From Cherax quadricarinatus (lineage: Eukaryota > Arthropoda > Malacostraca > Decapoda > Parastacidae): 64,000 nucleotides of DNA. Every line of letters starts with the position of its first letter. The first letter of the stretch is position 1. The stretch is taken from NCBI RefSeq assembly GCF_038502225.1, contig NC_091300.1, forward strand, positions 48,917,989 to 48,981,988. Reading direction: 5' to 3'. This document shows, piece by piece, positions 9,699 to 20,590 of the stretch. Under the pieces are notes generated by a model, which worked only from the letters and a program-made list of their open reading frames with translations, was not told the DNA's origin and searched no databases. The translations under genes were made by a program, and so were the position numbers.

Positions 9699-10764
9699 TT
9701 TCACGTTCAGTAGACCTGGATGAGTTACTCATGTTGTCCCACAACACATTATAAGTAACTTCTATATTCCTTAAAGTATATTAATATTGGTGGAATCTCA
9801 TATACCCTGCTGTATTTTAGGTGTGATTTCGAATTATAATCTTGGGAAACAATATTAGTGATGGTCTTACATATAGCGTTATCCTTTCACTCGCAAATCA
9901 CTGAGAGGAAGAAATGAACAGTAAACTACATTACCTGATGGCAGTTCCTTTGCATGGTGGCGGATAACTGTCTTCGTCATTCCTATGGGTCCCCTAAGGA
10001 GGCCTTTTTTTTTTACCCAGGGTTATCATGGCTTGTGAGGACCATTCCAAATGCTGCTCTGTGCGTTTGTAATGCATAGATACCTGAATATTTCACTGGC
10101 CTCGAAGTACAGCCAATCCTTGAGAACCGTTGGGGAACCATCATTCTTCTTTGATGAAGAGATAGAGGGAAAATCATTCAGCTGGACTTCCTTATCTTCT
10201 CCTTCCCTGGCTGACGATAAGATTAGCTGTCGGTCTGCTTGCATTTTCGTTGCCTGTTTTCCACAGTTCATGGGGCTTTGCTTGTGGTCCACTTTGTGGA
10301 TGACGAGTTAATGAAGACAGTGTTAGGTTCGCTCTGCCTGACGGCTACTTGCAGTCGGGTGGTGTAACTGGTTAGGGCTAAGCGAGCTTTGGAGTATAAG
10401 CACCTTTTTTTTTTTTTTTCTTGCCACCTAGTTCTAAGTTGACCACTTGCATAGACGTTTCTAATAGCCCTGGGATTGTGTTCAGAGCCTCGCCTTAGTA
10501 GACTCGATGATTGGTGGGAGGGGGGGGGGGTAGGATACAAATTTTGATGCTACTTTGAATAATATTATAAATTATTCTTCTACATTGCTGTCCAACATTT
10601 TATTGAACTTTTCATCACTATAATCCTAAGAAGCTCTCCTTGCAACGGTAATTTGCATATTATTATTACGATACTTAGCAAAATGCCTCTAATTCCATTT
10701 TCAAGATGAATGCTATCGATTTTTTTCTTCTCTACGGTCCTAAGATTGTCTCTGTATGATGTGC
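9699..10764. other. Unassigned 1.07 kb
   Basis: No gene I can support. Overlapping 86-90 codon frames around 10026-10540 are open on both strands without motifs. There are homopolymer runs (T at 10006-10013 and 10406-10420, G at 10519-10530). The word TGGTGTAACTGG near 10361 resembles a tRNA A box, but no B box follows. Confidence 0.45.
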
Positions 10765-11075
10765 ATTAAAATGGTATAAAATACCGACAGGTTGTTAGGT
10801 AAGACACATATGCAACAGTTAGGTATCTTTATTATGAAACGTTTCGCCTACACAGTAGGCTTCTTCAGTCAAGTACAGAAAAGTTGATAGAAGCAGAAGA
10901 TACTTGAAGACGATGTAATCAGTCCATCACCCTTAAAGTTTTGAGGTGGTCAGTCCCTCAGTCTGGAGAAGAGCATTGTTCCATAGTATGAAACAATATG
11001 GAGATGAAGTGACAGAATGGAGCTTTTTATAGCGCCAAGAGGTAAGACGTAGGCCACTAGGAGAGGTAAGATGTG
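10765..11075 (-). mobile_element. HH2 unit, partial
   Basis: About 310 bp closely matching the 429-bp units at 60906-62980, from the GGTATAAAATACC hairpin through the hammerhead to the TAGCGCCAAGAGG block, where it is truncated. It joins an HH1 element head to head. Confidence 0.85.
10834..10874 (-). ncRNA. HH2 hammerhead motif (variant stem I)
   Basis: Sense: UUGA, box CUGAAGA minus its first base shared with stem notation, extra A, stem II GCCUAC-UGU-GUAGGC, GAAACGUU, UCA. Stem I here is UGA/UCA, whereas the tandem copies at 61-63 kb have CGA/UCG: a compensatory change at the third stem I pair. Confidence 0.75.
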
Positions 11076-11077
11076 TT

Positions 11078-11330
11078 TGGTCAACAAATTGTGTCGGTTG
11101 TGATAAATGGTTTTGAAACCGACAAGCTGAAGGTTGAGACACAAGAGTGATGGACCGAACACATCGATTCCGGGCTGAGGGACTGATTACTTCAAATTCC
11201 ACCTCTCCTTACCCATATTTACTTTGTATTGGACTGATGAAGCCACTGTGTGGCGAAACGTTTCCTTAATAAAGGTTCCCATATGTTGCTTATGTGTCTC
11301 AATCTTCAAATTGTGTCGGTTATTTTTTTT
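11078..11330 (+). mobile_element. HH1 unit, joined to the HH2 fragment
   Basis: Begins with the conserved hairpin word GGTTTTGAAACCGACAAG at about 11112, continues with GGGCTGAGGGACTGATTACTTC and ends after the hammerhead in ATGTGTCTCAATCTTCAAATTGTGTCGGTT. This is the same body as at 45132-45415 and 51663-52008. Confidence 0.8.
11229..11266 (+). ncRNA. HH1 hammerhead ribozyme motif
   Basis: UUGGA, box CUGAUGA, extra A, stem II GCCAC-UGU-GUGGC, GAAACGUU, UCC. All invariant core bases are present. Stem I is GGA/UCC, with a further UU/AA possible after a bulge. Stem III is reduced to AC/GU inside the palindrome AAACGUUU, which favours dimeric folding. Predicted cleavage follows the base after ACGU. 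Confidence 0.8.
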
Positions 11331-11409
11331 TAAATCAAGCCTATTGAGGCTTTGAATGTATTGCATAATAACAGAATCGATCAAGTAATCTTGGCTCTAA
11401 GGCAGCATA

Positions 11410-12330
11410 CTCTCATAAGAACGAAAGTAACACTGGATAGAGAATTAGTAGAAAGTGTTGAGACAAAGAGAGATAGAGAGAGCTAAAAGCCACAAGTGAA
11501 ACTGGAAGAAATCCACTGATGACAACAAAGAAATGTGTGAAATACTTAAAATCCCAGTGTGACTCAGTATGACTCGAAATAGAAGACAAAATTAAACCAC
11601 TCAACAGAACATATCAAAATTTAGAGGCCTGGAAGGAATAAAGTCAGAAAATCTCACTTAACAGGAGCAAAACAATTTTATTATCAGAACTGCAAGGAAA
11701 ATGATAGGTTGGATAACTAGAACCTTCAGAACAAGAGATGCCAAGCCGATGTTGATATTCTTCAGGTCTCTCTCTATAGGCAAAAATATTGCTGAGAACT
11801 AACGGCCCCTTTCAAGGCAGGCGAAATTGCTTAGCTGGAAAATATACAGAGAATCCTCACGGCTCCAGTATACTCGGTCAAGCACTTAAATTTCTGGAAG
11901 CACTTGAAGTCCGTAGAGCTGTACTCCTTAGAACACAGGTAAGAAAGATGCATCATAATCTATACCTGGAAGATGCTAGAGGGATTGATCCCAAACCTAA
12001 ACACCAAAAAAACTGCTTATGAACACAAGATAATTGGCAGATGGTGCAGGATACTTCCAATTAAAAACAGGAGAGCGAAGAATGCACCGAGAGAAAATTC
12101 AGTAAGTATTATGGGACCACGACTCTTCATTACTTTCCCTTCATGCATTAGGGGGATTGTCAACAAACCCCAACTGACTTGAAGAGAGAAGTCGACACAT
12201 TCCTCAAAACAGTTCCTGATCAACCTGGTTGTGGTGCATACGCTGGGCCAAACACGGCAAGCACTAACAGCTTGATCGATCAGGCCAACAACCAGGAAGA
12301 CTGGTCTGGGACCGGGCCTCAGAGACGGTG
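11410..12330 (+). pseudogene. LINE-C copy 1, internally deleted
   Basis: The left part (about 11500-11590) matches the LINE-C stretch before the RT domain (compare 50260-50350: a TATGACTCAGT-like word in both). From 11698 it jumps to the C-terminal RT region (MIGWITRTFRTRDAKPM, then many frame breaks) and runs to the 3' end, where PDQPGCGAYAG and TNSLIDQ match LINE-C copies at 52280 and 58840. The catalytic RT core is missing. It encodes nothing functional. Confidence 0.65.
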
Positions 12331-13750
12331 ACCGTTGGAAATGACTATAAGTAAACTCAAGGTATTTCCCAACAATGTTATAAGTTCTTATGCCATGGAT
12401 ACCCTTTGATGAATTTTGTCGTTTTCTTGTATTGTACTTCGTATCCTGTATTTCTTGTGGAAGGTGAGAACTGCTTCCTCAGTAGGAAAGAGGACATGTA
12501 CTACCAGGATGTTGGCCATTTTTACTGAACTAACTACCTGGCTATGAATACATGTGCAGTATGGCACCTCCTCGACTTTCACTGCATGCACACACCTTTC
12601 TAACTTTCTCTGTGAAGACTCTTTAGTCACTTTCCTGTTATCTAACAAAGAAAACACTCTTCTCCATCTTTTGTGCATAAGAAAATTCTTCAGAATCAAA
12701 TTCAGTTTCAGATGTCCTCTTTCAACCTCCCATCTCTCCACGTTAGTCCTTTAATCCTCAGTCCTCTTCCCTTCAGTCTTCACTTCTTCGGCTCTCTCCT
12801 CTCTTACACATTCTGGCCACCCCACTCTGCAGGTGGAAGCGGTGGAGGTTGATGCTATCAGTAATTGCAATAATCCACTCTACAGTCTTCTCTTTCACTT
12901 CCTATTGTACTATCTTCTTCATTCTCTTCTTAGTCCACGCACTCTGTATACTCTTTTTTTTCCTGCACTCAATGTGGTTTCCTCAACTTCTTCCTCTTTC
13001 CCCGTTAGTGCCCGAGTCTTCTACCATGGTCTCCTTCGATGATGCGTTATAGACGACTTCTCCTTACAGTCTACTAACCCATCCGAGGTCACTTTATTTT
13101 TTTCTACTCCTACAGTTCCAGTTTTATTACTCCTTCCGTTGTCATTTCCTTCCCCGATGGTGAAGGAAATCAAAGATCTCATCCCACCTTGTATTTATGA
13201 CACCCAGCAATTGGTAAATTATGATTCCTTTGAAGAGTCTTATCATGTTAAGACTATTATGTAGTACAGCATATCACAGTCGGGGTAAAGAACCACGACA
13301 ACTTTCTTTCTCGCGATATAACCAATAAACATCACATTCAAAATCATACTGTAAACAACAAGTTTGTTCCGGCTGTTTCCTACTCTTCCCTTGCTCTAGT
13401 CAATTAATTATTTTTTTTTCGCAATACACTCGCTGTAAGTTAGTTTTAAATGTACAGGTGCCGATTTTCTAATTTTCTTCTGCATGAATTTCCCTTCAAG
13501 AGATTAAACTTTGCTATGTTATTGGCTTTTATTTGTCTCTGGCCACATTCTTTTACAATCCGTTCACCTTCAGCCTGATGCCTCACACAATAAGAGTGCA
13601 CTACATATGTACATTGATGATCCATATACCAGATTGTTTATGCAGACTTTACCTCATTATGCTGCGGTTAGTGTTTATTGAAATGAAATGTACATAAATA
13701 TTCTTCGAGGTTATTTATTTCTCGTCCCACATCTTCATAAACTCTAAAAA
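12331..13750. other. Unassigned 1.4 kb
   Basis: No supported gene. A 117-codon minus frame (12388-12741) has no recognised motif; C/T-rich sequence dominates 12750-13030. Confidence 0.45.
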
Positions 13751-13846
13751 AACAAAAGGCACAATACAGTGACTGGAACATTACACAAATAACCCGCACA
13801 TATGAAATAGGAGCTTAAGAATACGTTTCGGTCCGACTTTGTAAAT
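13751..13846 (-). mobile_element. HH6 fragment
   Basis: About 95 bp related to the left arm of the 4042-4516 element (CACAATACAGTGACTGGAAC, then GTTTCGGTCCGACTTTG). It is truncated before the catalytic box. Confidence 0.6.
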
Positions 13847-14031
13847 GTCTAAGACATTCCCAGCATCCTGGACCCTCAGTGGATTAGCTGAATTACTATC
13901 AACAAAGCCACGAGCAGTTCCTTGGATCATGAGCCTCTACCCAGCATCAAGAGAAAAAATAACTCAATTAGCCAAAATAATACTATACAATTTCGAGGTT
14001 AAACGAAAAAAATGAGAATTTTTTATGTAGC

Positions 14032-14094
14032 ACTGTGTACTGGACATCCACACTGTGTACTGGACATCCACACTGTGTACTGGACATCCACACA
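14032..14094 (+). repeat. 21-bp tandem repeat, 3 units
   Basis: Three copies of CTGTGTACTGGACATCCACA plus one base. Confidence 0.95.
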
Positions 14095-14595
14095 TGGCAA
14101 CAGTTCATGAATCTTGATTTCAACAAGAGTTGGAACCTTGAAGGCGACTGAACAAGGTGCTCAAGAGTAATAAATAAAAATCCGTAATAAAACAAACTAA
14201 AATAATGTTGCTAAAAATGATCCGAAAATAAGATAGTTTTCCCCATTAAACACAAAAAAACACAAACTCGCATATTTCCATTTTTCAGTTTTCTATTTAA
14301 ATTTACATTCTATATAAATTCTTCACAATTTTGTAATAAGAAATATTTGATTTGTATTTTTTGGAAAGGGATATTTTATAAAATTGTCAAAAAACTGGCA
14401 AATTGGCACCCCCCCCACACCTAAAAATAATTTATTCAGCACAGAGTGACGATCAGTGTTTTAATAAAGCTATCGATGGTAAAAGTTTGAAGGCGATCAA
14501 AAAAAGCATTCTTGAGTAAATGATGTGATTCCCACGATTCTAGGGAGTGTCCCCGGAACTACGTCATCGAAAACATCCGTGTCATTGGTCGTACC
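14095..14595. other. Unassigned 0.5 kb
   Basis: AT-rich, no gene. A C-run lies at 14408-14415. Confidence 0.5.
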
Positions 14596-14600
14596 AATTT

Positions 14601-17600
14601 CCTGGTGATGGACCAGATGCTTCAGCTCCTTCAGTACCCTGGTGATGGACCAGGTGCTTCAGCTCCTTCAGTACCCTGGTGATGGACCAGGTGCTTCAGC
14701 TCCTTCAGTACCCTGGTGATGGACCAGGTGCTTCAGCTCCTTCAGTACCCTGGTGATGGACCAGGTGCTTCAGCTCCTTCAGTACCCTGGTGATGGACCA
14801 GGTGCTTCAGCTACTTCAGTACCCTGGTGATGGACCAGGTGCTTCAGCTACTTCAGTACCCTGGTGATGGACCAGATGCTTCAGCTACTTCAGTACCCTG
14901 GTGATGGACCAGGTGCTTCAGCTCCTTCAGTACCCTGGTGATGGACCAGATGCTTCAGCTACTTCAGTACCCTGGTGATGGACCAGATGCTTCAGCTCCT
15001 TCAGTATCCTGGTGATGGACCAGATGCTTCAGCTCCTTCAGTACCCTGGTGATGGACCAGATGCTTCAGCTCCTTCAGTACCCTGGTGATGGACCAGATG
15101 CTTCAGCTCCTTCAGTATCCTGGTGATGGACCAGATGCTTCAGCTCCTTCAGTATCCTGGTGATGGACCAGGTGCTTCAGCTCCTTCAGTACCCTGGTGA
15201 TGGACCAGATGCTTCAGCTCCTTCAGTATCCTGGTGATGGACCAGATGCTTCAGCTCCTTCAGTACCCTGGTGATGGACCAGGTGCTTCAGCTCCTTCAG
15301 TATCCTGGTGATGGAACAGATGCTTCAGCTCCTTCAGTATCCTGGTGATGGACCAGGTGCTTCAGCTCCTTCAGTACCCTGGTGATGGACCAGGTGCTTC
15401 AGCTCCTTCAGTACCCTGGTGATGGACCAGGTGCTTCAGCTCCTTCAGTACCCTGGTGATGGACCAGTTGCTTCAGCTCCTTCAGTACCCTGGTGATGGA
15501 CCAGGTGCTTCAGCTCCTTCAGTACCCTGGTGATGGACCAGGTGCTTCAGCTCCTTCAGTACCCTGGTGATGGACCAGGTGCTTCAGCTCCTTCAGTACC
15601 CTGGTGATGGACCAGGTGCTTCAGCTCCTTCAGTACCCTGGTGATGGACCAGTTGCTTCAGCTCCTTCAGTACCCTGGTGATGGACCAGGTGCTTCAGCT
15701 CCTTCAGTACCCTGGTGATGGACCAGGTGCTTCAGCTCCTTCAGTACCCTGGTGATGGACCAGGTGCTTCAGCTCCTTCAGTACCCTGGTGATGGACCAG
15801 ATGCTTCAGCTACTTCAGTACCCTGGTGATGGACCAGGTGCTTCAGCTCCTTCAGTACCCTGGTGATGGACCAGATGCTTCAGCTCCTTCAGTACCCTGG
15901 TGATGGACCAGGTGCTTCAGCTACTTCAGTACCCTGGTGATGGACCAGGTGCTTCAGCTACTTCAGTACCCTGGTGATGGACCAGATGCTTCAGCTACTT
16001 CAGTACCCTGGTGATGGACCAGGTGCTTCAGCTCCTTCAGTACCCTGGTGATGGACCAGATGCTTCAGCTACTTCAGTACCCTGGTGATGGACCAGATGC
16101 TTCAGCTCCTTCAGTATCCTGGTGATGGACCAGATGCTTCAGCTCCTTCAGTACCCTGGTGATGGACCAGATGCTTCAGCTCCTTCAGTACCCTGGTGAT
16201 GGACCAGATGCTTCAGCTCCTTCAGTATCCTGGTGATGGACCAGATGCTTCAGCTCCTTCAGTATCCTGGTGATGGACCAGGTGCTTCAGCTCCTTCAGT
16301 ACCCTGGTGATGGAACAGATGCTTCAGCTCCTTCAGTATCCTGGTGATGGACCAGATGCTTCAGCTCCTTCAGTACCCTGGTGATGGACCAGGTGCTTCA
16401 GCTCCTTCAGTATCCTGGTGATGGAACAGATGCTTCAGCTCCTTCAGTATCCTGGTGATGGACCAGGTGCTTCAGCTCCTTCAGTACCCTGGTGATGGAC
16501 CAGGTGCTTCAGCTCCTTCAGTACCCTGGTGATGGACCAGGTGCTTCAGCTCCTTCAGTACCCTGGTGATGGACCAGTTGCTTCAGCTCCTTCAGTACCC
16601 TGGTGATGGACCAGGTGCTTCAGCTCCTTCAGTACCCTGGTGATGGACCAGGTGCTTCAGCTCCTTCAGTACCCTGGTGATGGACCAGGTGCTTCAGCTC
16701 CTTCAGTACCCTGGTGATGGACCAGGTGCTTCAGCTCCTTCAGTACCCTGGTGATGGACCAGTTGCTTCAGCTCCTTCAGTACCCTGGTGATGGACCAGG
16801 TGCTTCAGCTCCTTCAGTACCCTGGTGATGGACCAGGTGCTTCAGCTCCTTCAGTACCCTGGTGATGGACCAGGTGCTTCAGCTCCTTCAGTACCCTGGT
16901 GATGGACCAGGTGCTTCAGCTCCTTCAGTACCCTGGTGATGGACCAGGTGCTTCAGCTCCTTCAGTACCCTGGTGATAGATCAGGTGCTTCAGCTCCTTC
17001 AGTACCCTGGTGATGGACCAGGTGCTTCAGCTCCTTCAGTACCCTGGTGATGGACCAGGTGCTTCAGCTCCTTCAGTACCCTGGTGATGGACCAGGTGCT
17101 TCAGCTCCTTCAGTACCCTGGTGATGAACCAGGTGCTTCAGCTCCTTCAGTACCCTGGTGATGGACCAGGTGCTTCAGCTCCTTCAGTACCCTGGTGATG
17201 GACCAGGTGCTTCAGTTCCTTCAGTACCCTGGTGATGGACCAGGTGTTTCAGCTCCTTCAGTACCCTGGTGATGGACCAGGTGCTTCAGCTCCTTCAGTA
17301 CCCTGGTGATGGACCAGGTGCTTCAGCTCCTTCAGTACCCTGGTGATGGACCAGGTGCTTCAGCTCCTTCAGTACCCTGGTGATGGACCAGGTGCTTCAG
17401 CTCCTTCAGTACCCTGGTGATGGACCAGGTGCTTCAGTTCCTTCAGTACCCTGGTGATGGACCAGGTGCTTCAGCTCCTTCAGTACCCTGGTGATGGACC
17501 AGGTGCTTCAGCTCCTTCAGTACCCTGGTGATGGACCAGATGCTTCAGCTCCTTCAGTACCCTGGTGATGGACCAGGTGCTTCAGCTCCTTCAGTACCCT

Positions 17601-18090
17601 GGTGATAGATCAGGTGCTTCAGCTCCTTCAGTACCCTGGTGATGGACCAGGTGCTTCAGCTCCTTCAGTACCCTGGTGATGGACCAGGTGCTTCAGCTCC
17701 TTCAGTACCCTGGTGATGGACCAGATGCTTCAGCTCCTTCAGTATCCTGGTGATGGACCAGTTGCTTCAGCTCCATCAGTACCCTGGTGATGGATCAAGT
17801 GCTTCAGTTCCTTCAGTACCCTGGTAATGGATCAGGTGCTTCAGCTCCTTCAGTACCCTGATAATGGATCAGGTGCTTCAGCTCCTTCAGTACCCTGGTA
17901 ATGGATCAGGTGCTTCAGCTCCTTCAGTACCCTGGTAATGGATCAGGTGCTTCAGCTCCTTCAGTACCCTGGTAATGGATCAGGTGCTTCAGCTCCTTCA
18001 GTACCCTGGTAATGGTTCAGGTGCTTCAGCTCCTTCAGTACCCTGGTAATGGTTCAGGTGCTTCAGTTCCTTCAGTACCTTCTTTAATAA
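14601..18090 (+). repeat. 37-bp minisatellite, about 94 units, with higher-order structure
   Basis: Tandem 37-bp units built on CCCTGGTGATGGACCAGGTG followed by CTTCAGCTCCTTCAGTA. Since 37 is not a multiple of three, no frame stays open. Variant units (GCTACTTCAG, GATGGAACAG, CCAGTTGCT, TATCCTGG) recur at an offset of exactly 1110 bp (30 units), showing a large internal duplication. A GATAGATCAG variant recurs at 629 bp (17 units). The last units (17780-18080) carry GGTAATGGATC and are the most diverged. Confidence 0.97.
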
Positions 18091-18204
18091 TGCTCTGGTT
18101 ATCAAAGCTTATTCCATGGGTGGAATTAAAGGTGGGTTGGGCAAGTGTTTTTATTTGTTAGTTTGGTTTTACGTTTGAGAGGGACCTGCCTAGTATGGCG
18201 CCGT

Positions 18205-18241
18205 TTACCAGCGGCAGTGTTCCTCCTCTCTTGTGTTCTTA
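18205..18241 (+). repeat. Possible CR1-B 3' terminal scrap
   Basis: GGCAGTGTTCCTCCTCTCTT then GTGTTCTTATG resembles the last bases of CR1-B at 22610-22662 (GCAGTGTTCCTTC, then TTATGTTC repeats). Very short, so tentative. Confidence 0.35.
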
Positions 18242-18291
18242 TGAGTGAGAGAGGTTGGATTTAAGCGGGACATACACATCAGTTAAAAGGG

Positions 18292-18387
<96 letters not shown>
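18292..18387 (+). repeat. (TA)n microsatellite
   Basis: About 96 bp of uninterrupted TA dinucleotides. It can form a cruciform, and it reads as Ile-Tyr repeats on both strands. Confidence 0.98.
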
Positions 18388-18389
<2 letters not shown>

Positions 18390-18462
18390 TCACTGTGGTG
18401 GCCTGTACTTTGCTCTATGAAGACCTGTCTATTGTGCTCACCGTTCTTAGTTATCTGAGATT

Positions 18463-19344
18463 GTGACGATGGCATCCCTCTACTACGAACAGCTAAATCT
18501 CCACCTTAATCTAGAATTAACGGAAGCAAGAAAAGAAATTCAACGACTGAAGGTTATGTGCAAGAATTACCCCCGGAACAATGTCACCGATGATAGGACC
18601 AACGAATGGATGCTAGTCGGAACTGAAGAGACGAAGCTAAAGATGAAGAAGGGTCAGGAGACTGCTGTGAAAACGAGCATCTTTTTTTCCTTGTTAGCAG
18701 ACGAATGTGAATCGACCACCCATGATCTTTCAGCAAGGACAATTGTTAACGACACAGTGAAGCCAGCCAGTGAAAACATCCCAGAGAAGACCATCTCTTC
18801 TAAAACTGTCGAGAACGTCATGCACACTGCCAGCCGAGGTAAGAACATTGTATTAGTTGGGGATAGTCAGATTAAGTTTATGGATAGGGCTTTTTGTCTT
18901 AGGGATAGGAAGAGGAGGCAGAGGGTTTGTTTTCCTGATGCTGGGATGAAGGATATTGTTAGCTGTCTGGATGACATCGTGAGAGGAAATGGGAGTAATC
19001 CTGTTATCTTAGTGCTGGAGGCAATGATGTTCACAGACATAGGAGTGAGGACCTGATTAGCAGATATAGGTCAGCAATAGAGATAATTAGGATGAAGGGT
19101 GGGAACCCTGTTGTAAGTGGTATTTTGTCAAGGAGAGGAGTTGGAAATGAATCGTTGTCCAAGGCAATTGATGTCAGTTGCTGGCTGGACAAAAACTAAG
19201 GAAAATGCAGTTACTTTCATTGACAACTGGGACCTTTTCTATGGCAGAAATGACGTGTATGCCAGGGATGGGGAGCACTTATCTAGGTCTGGGGTGGGGA
19301 CAATGGCCACAGAAGTGGAGGGAGCTATTAGGGCTTTAAACTAG
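18463..19344 (+). pseudogene. CR1-B copy 1 ORF1 with SGNH esterase-like domain
   Basis: ORF1 of a CR1-like LINE. The N-terminus (LELTEARKEIQRLKVMC) is a short coiled coil. After a variable linker comes KNIVLVGDSQIKFMDRAFC, whose GDS is block I of SGNH/GDSL hydrolases. A C-terminal DGEHLSRSG supplies the Asp-x-x-His of block V. Esterase domains of this kind are known in ORF1 of CR1 elements; their role is unsettled but may involve lipid or membrane contact. A frameshift near 19022 breaks the block III region and another near 19150-19195 separates the C-terminal part (TKENAVTFIDNWDLFYGRND, to about 19344). A decayed relative lies at 55990-56400. Confidence 0.75.
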
Positions 19345-19529
19345 AAATAGTGGTATGGGTTTTGGGGGAAAAACAGTGAAGTCCCAGTGTATTAATATTG
19401 TGAGTTTTAAGGGAACTAGTAGTAGGTAGATTAAGGTGGATTTTGGAAAGCCAGTGGCACTAAGTAACACGGACAGTAATAGGTTTAGTGGAAAAACAGA
19501 AATGAGCAGGAAGGGTAAAGAGAAAGGAG

Positions 19530-20480
19530 TGTCTTTAAACTTATATTATACTAATAGTCGTAGTGCTAGGAATTAGCTGGACGAGTTGAGATTAGTTGCA
19601 AGTACAGGTAACTTTGATGTAATTGCCATAACTGAGACGTGGTTTAGTACGAAAAAATCGGGACATGCTTGCAGACTGTCACATTCAGTGTTTTAAATTG
19701 TTCCAGTTAGACAGAAGTATCGGGTAGGGGGGTAGGGTGGCATTGTATGTTCGAGATCACTCGAACTATCGCATAAAAATGGATGTAAAGTCTGAACTAA
19801 CACGTACAAAGTCTGTCTGGATAGAATTTTCAGAGGGGCATGAAAAATTTATTTTAGGCGTGATATACCGTCCCAAAAACTTAGACAGGGAACAAGGGAG
19901 ACTACTTTGGGAGGAAATTGTTAAGGCCACAAGGCACGATAAAGCAGTAATTCAAAGGGACTTTAACTTTAGTCAGATTGATTGAAATTTTTTGACTGGG
20001 AATTTAGAATCTAACTACTTTTTAGAAGTAGTTCAGGATTGTTTTAAGACGCAGTTTGTGACAGAACATGTTATGAGACTGTTATGGGACGAAATTCATA
20101 AGGCATCTGGATATGAAAATGTTGTGATAAAGGGAGATTTTAACTTTAGACAAATTGACTAGAACAATATGACAGGAAATCTTGAGTCTAGTGACTTTCT
20201 TGATACGGTTCAGGATTGCTTTTTAAAACAGTTTGTAACAGAAATAACTAGAGGAAACAATCTGCTTGACTTGGTTCTTGCCAACAAAGATTCACTAATT
20301 AATAATCTTGAGGTTAATGATGAGCTTGGGGAAAGTGATCACAAATCACTTAGTTTCAATATATCATGGAATTACCCAGGTAACTGCAATCAAATCTCTG
20401 TTCAAGATTTTCGCTTGGCCGACTTCATGGGATTGAAAAATTACCTGAGTGGGCTAAATTGGGATGTCCTATGGGTCAGG
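19530..20480 (+). pseudogene. CR1-B copy 1 endonuclease domain with internal duplication
   Basis: Starts with LYYTNSRSARN and FDVIAITETWF, the first blocks of the LINE apurinic endonuclease with its TETW motif. Many stops and frame changes follow. About 19900-20065 and 20082-20250 are diverged tandem versions of one segment (GDFNFRQID then SSDFLDTVQDC), so the block around the GDFN motif occurs twice. The end (NNLLDLVLANKDSLINNLEV, then LGESDHKSL) is the SDH block needed for catalysis. Non-functional as it stands. Confidence 0.75.
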
Positions 20481-20590
20481 TAGGTGATCTTGGTTGCCAA
20501 TATGACGTTTTTCAGAGCATAGTTCTAGCTGCCTAGACAACTTTTGTTCCGAGTAGGGAAATTAGATCTAACAAAAATGATCCCAAATGG

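Noticed and set aside
10340..10400. tRNA A-box-like word TGGTGTAACTGG
   Set aside because: No B box follows at the right distance and no cloverleaf can be drawn.
12388..12741. 117-codon minus frame, considered as a host exon
   Set aside because: No recognisable domain, no visible splice context and no related sequence in the window.
14601..18090. 37-bp repeats considered as a CRISPR array
   Set aside because: Units are contiguous with no unique spacers, and the context is a eukaryotic repeat region.
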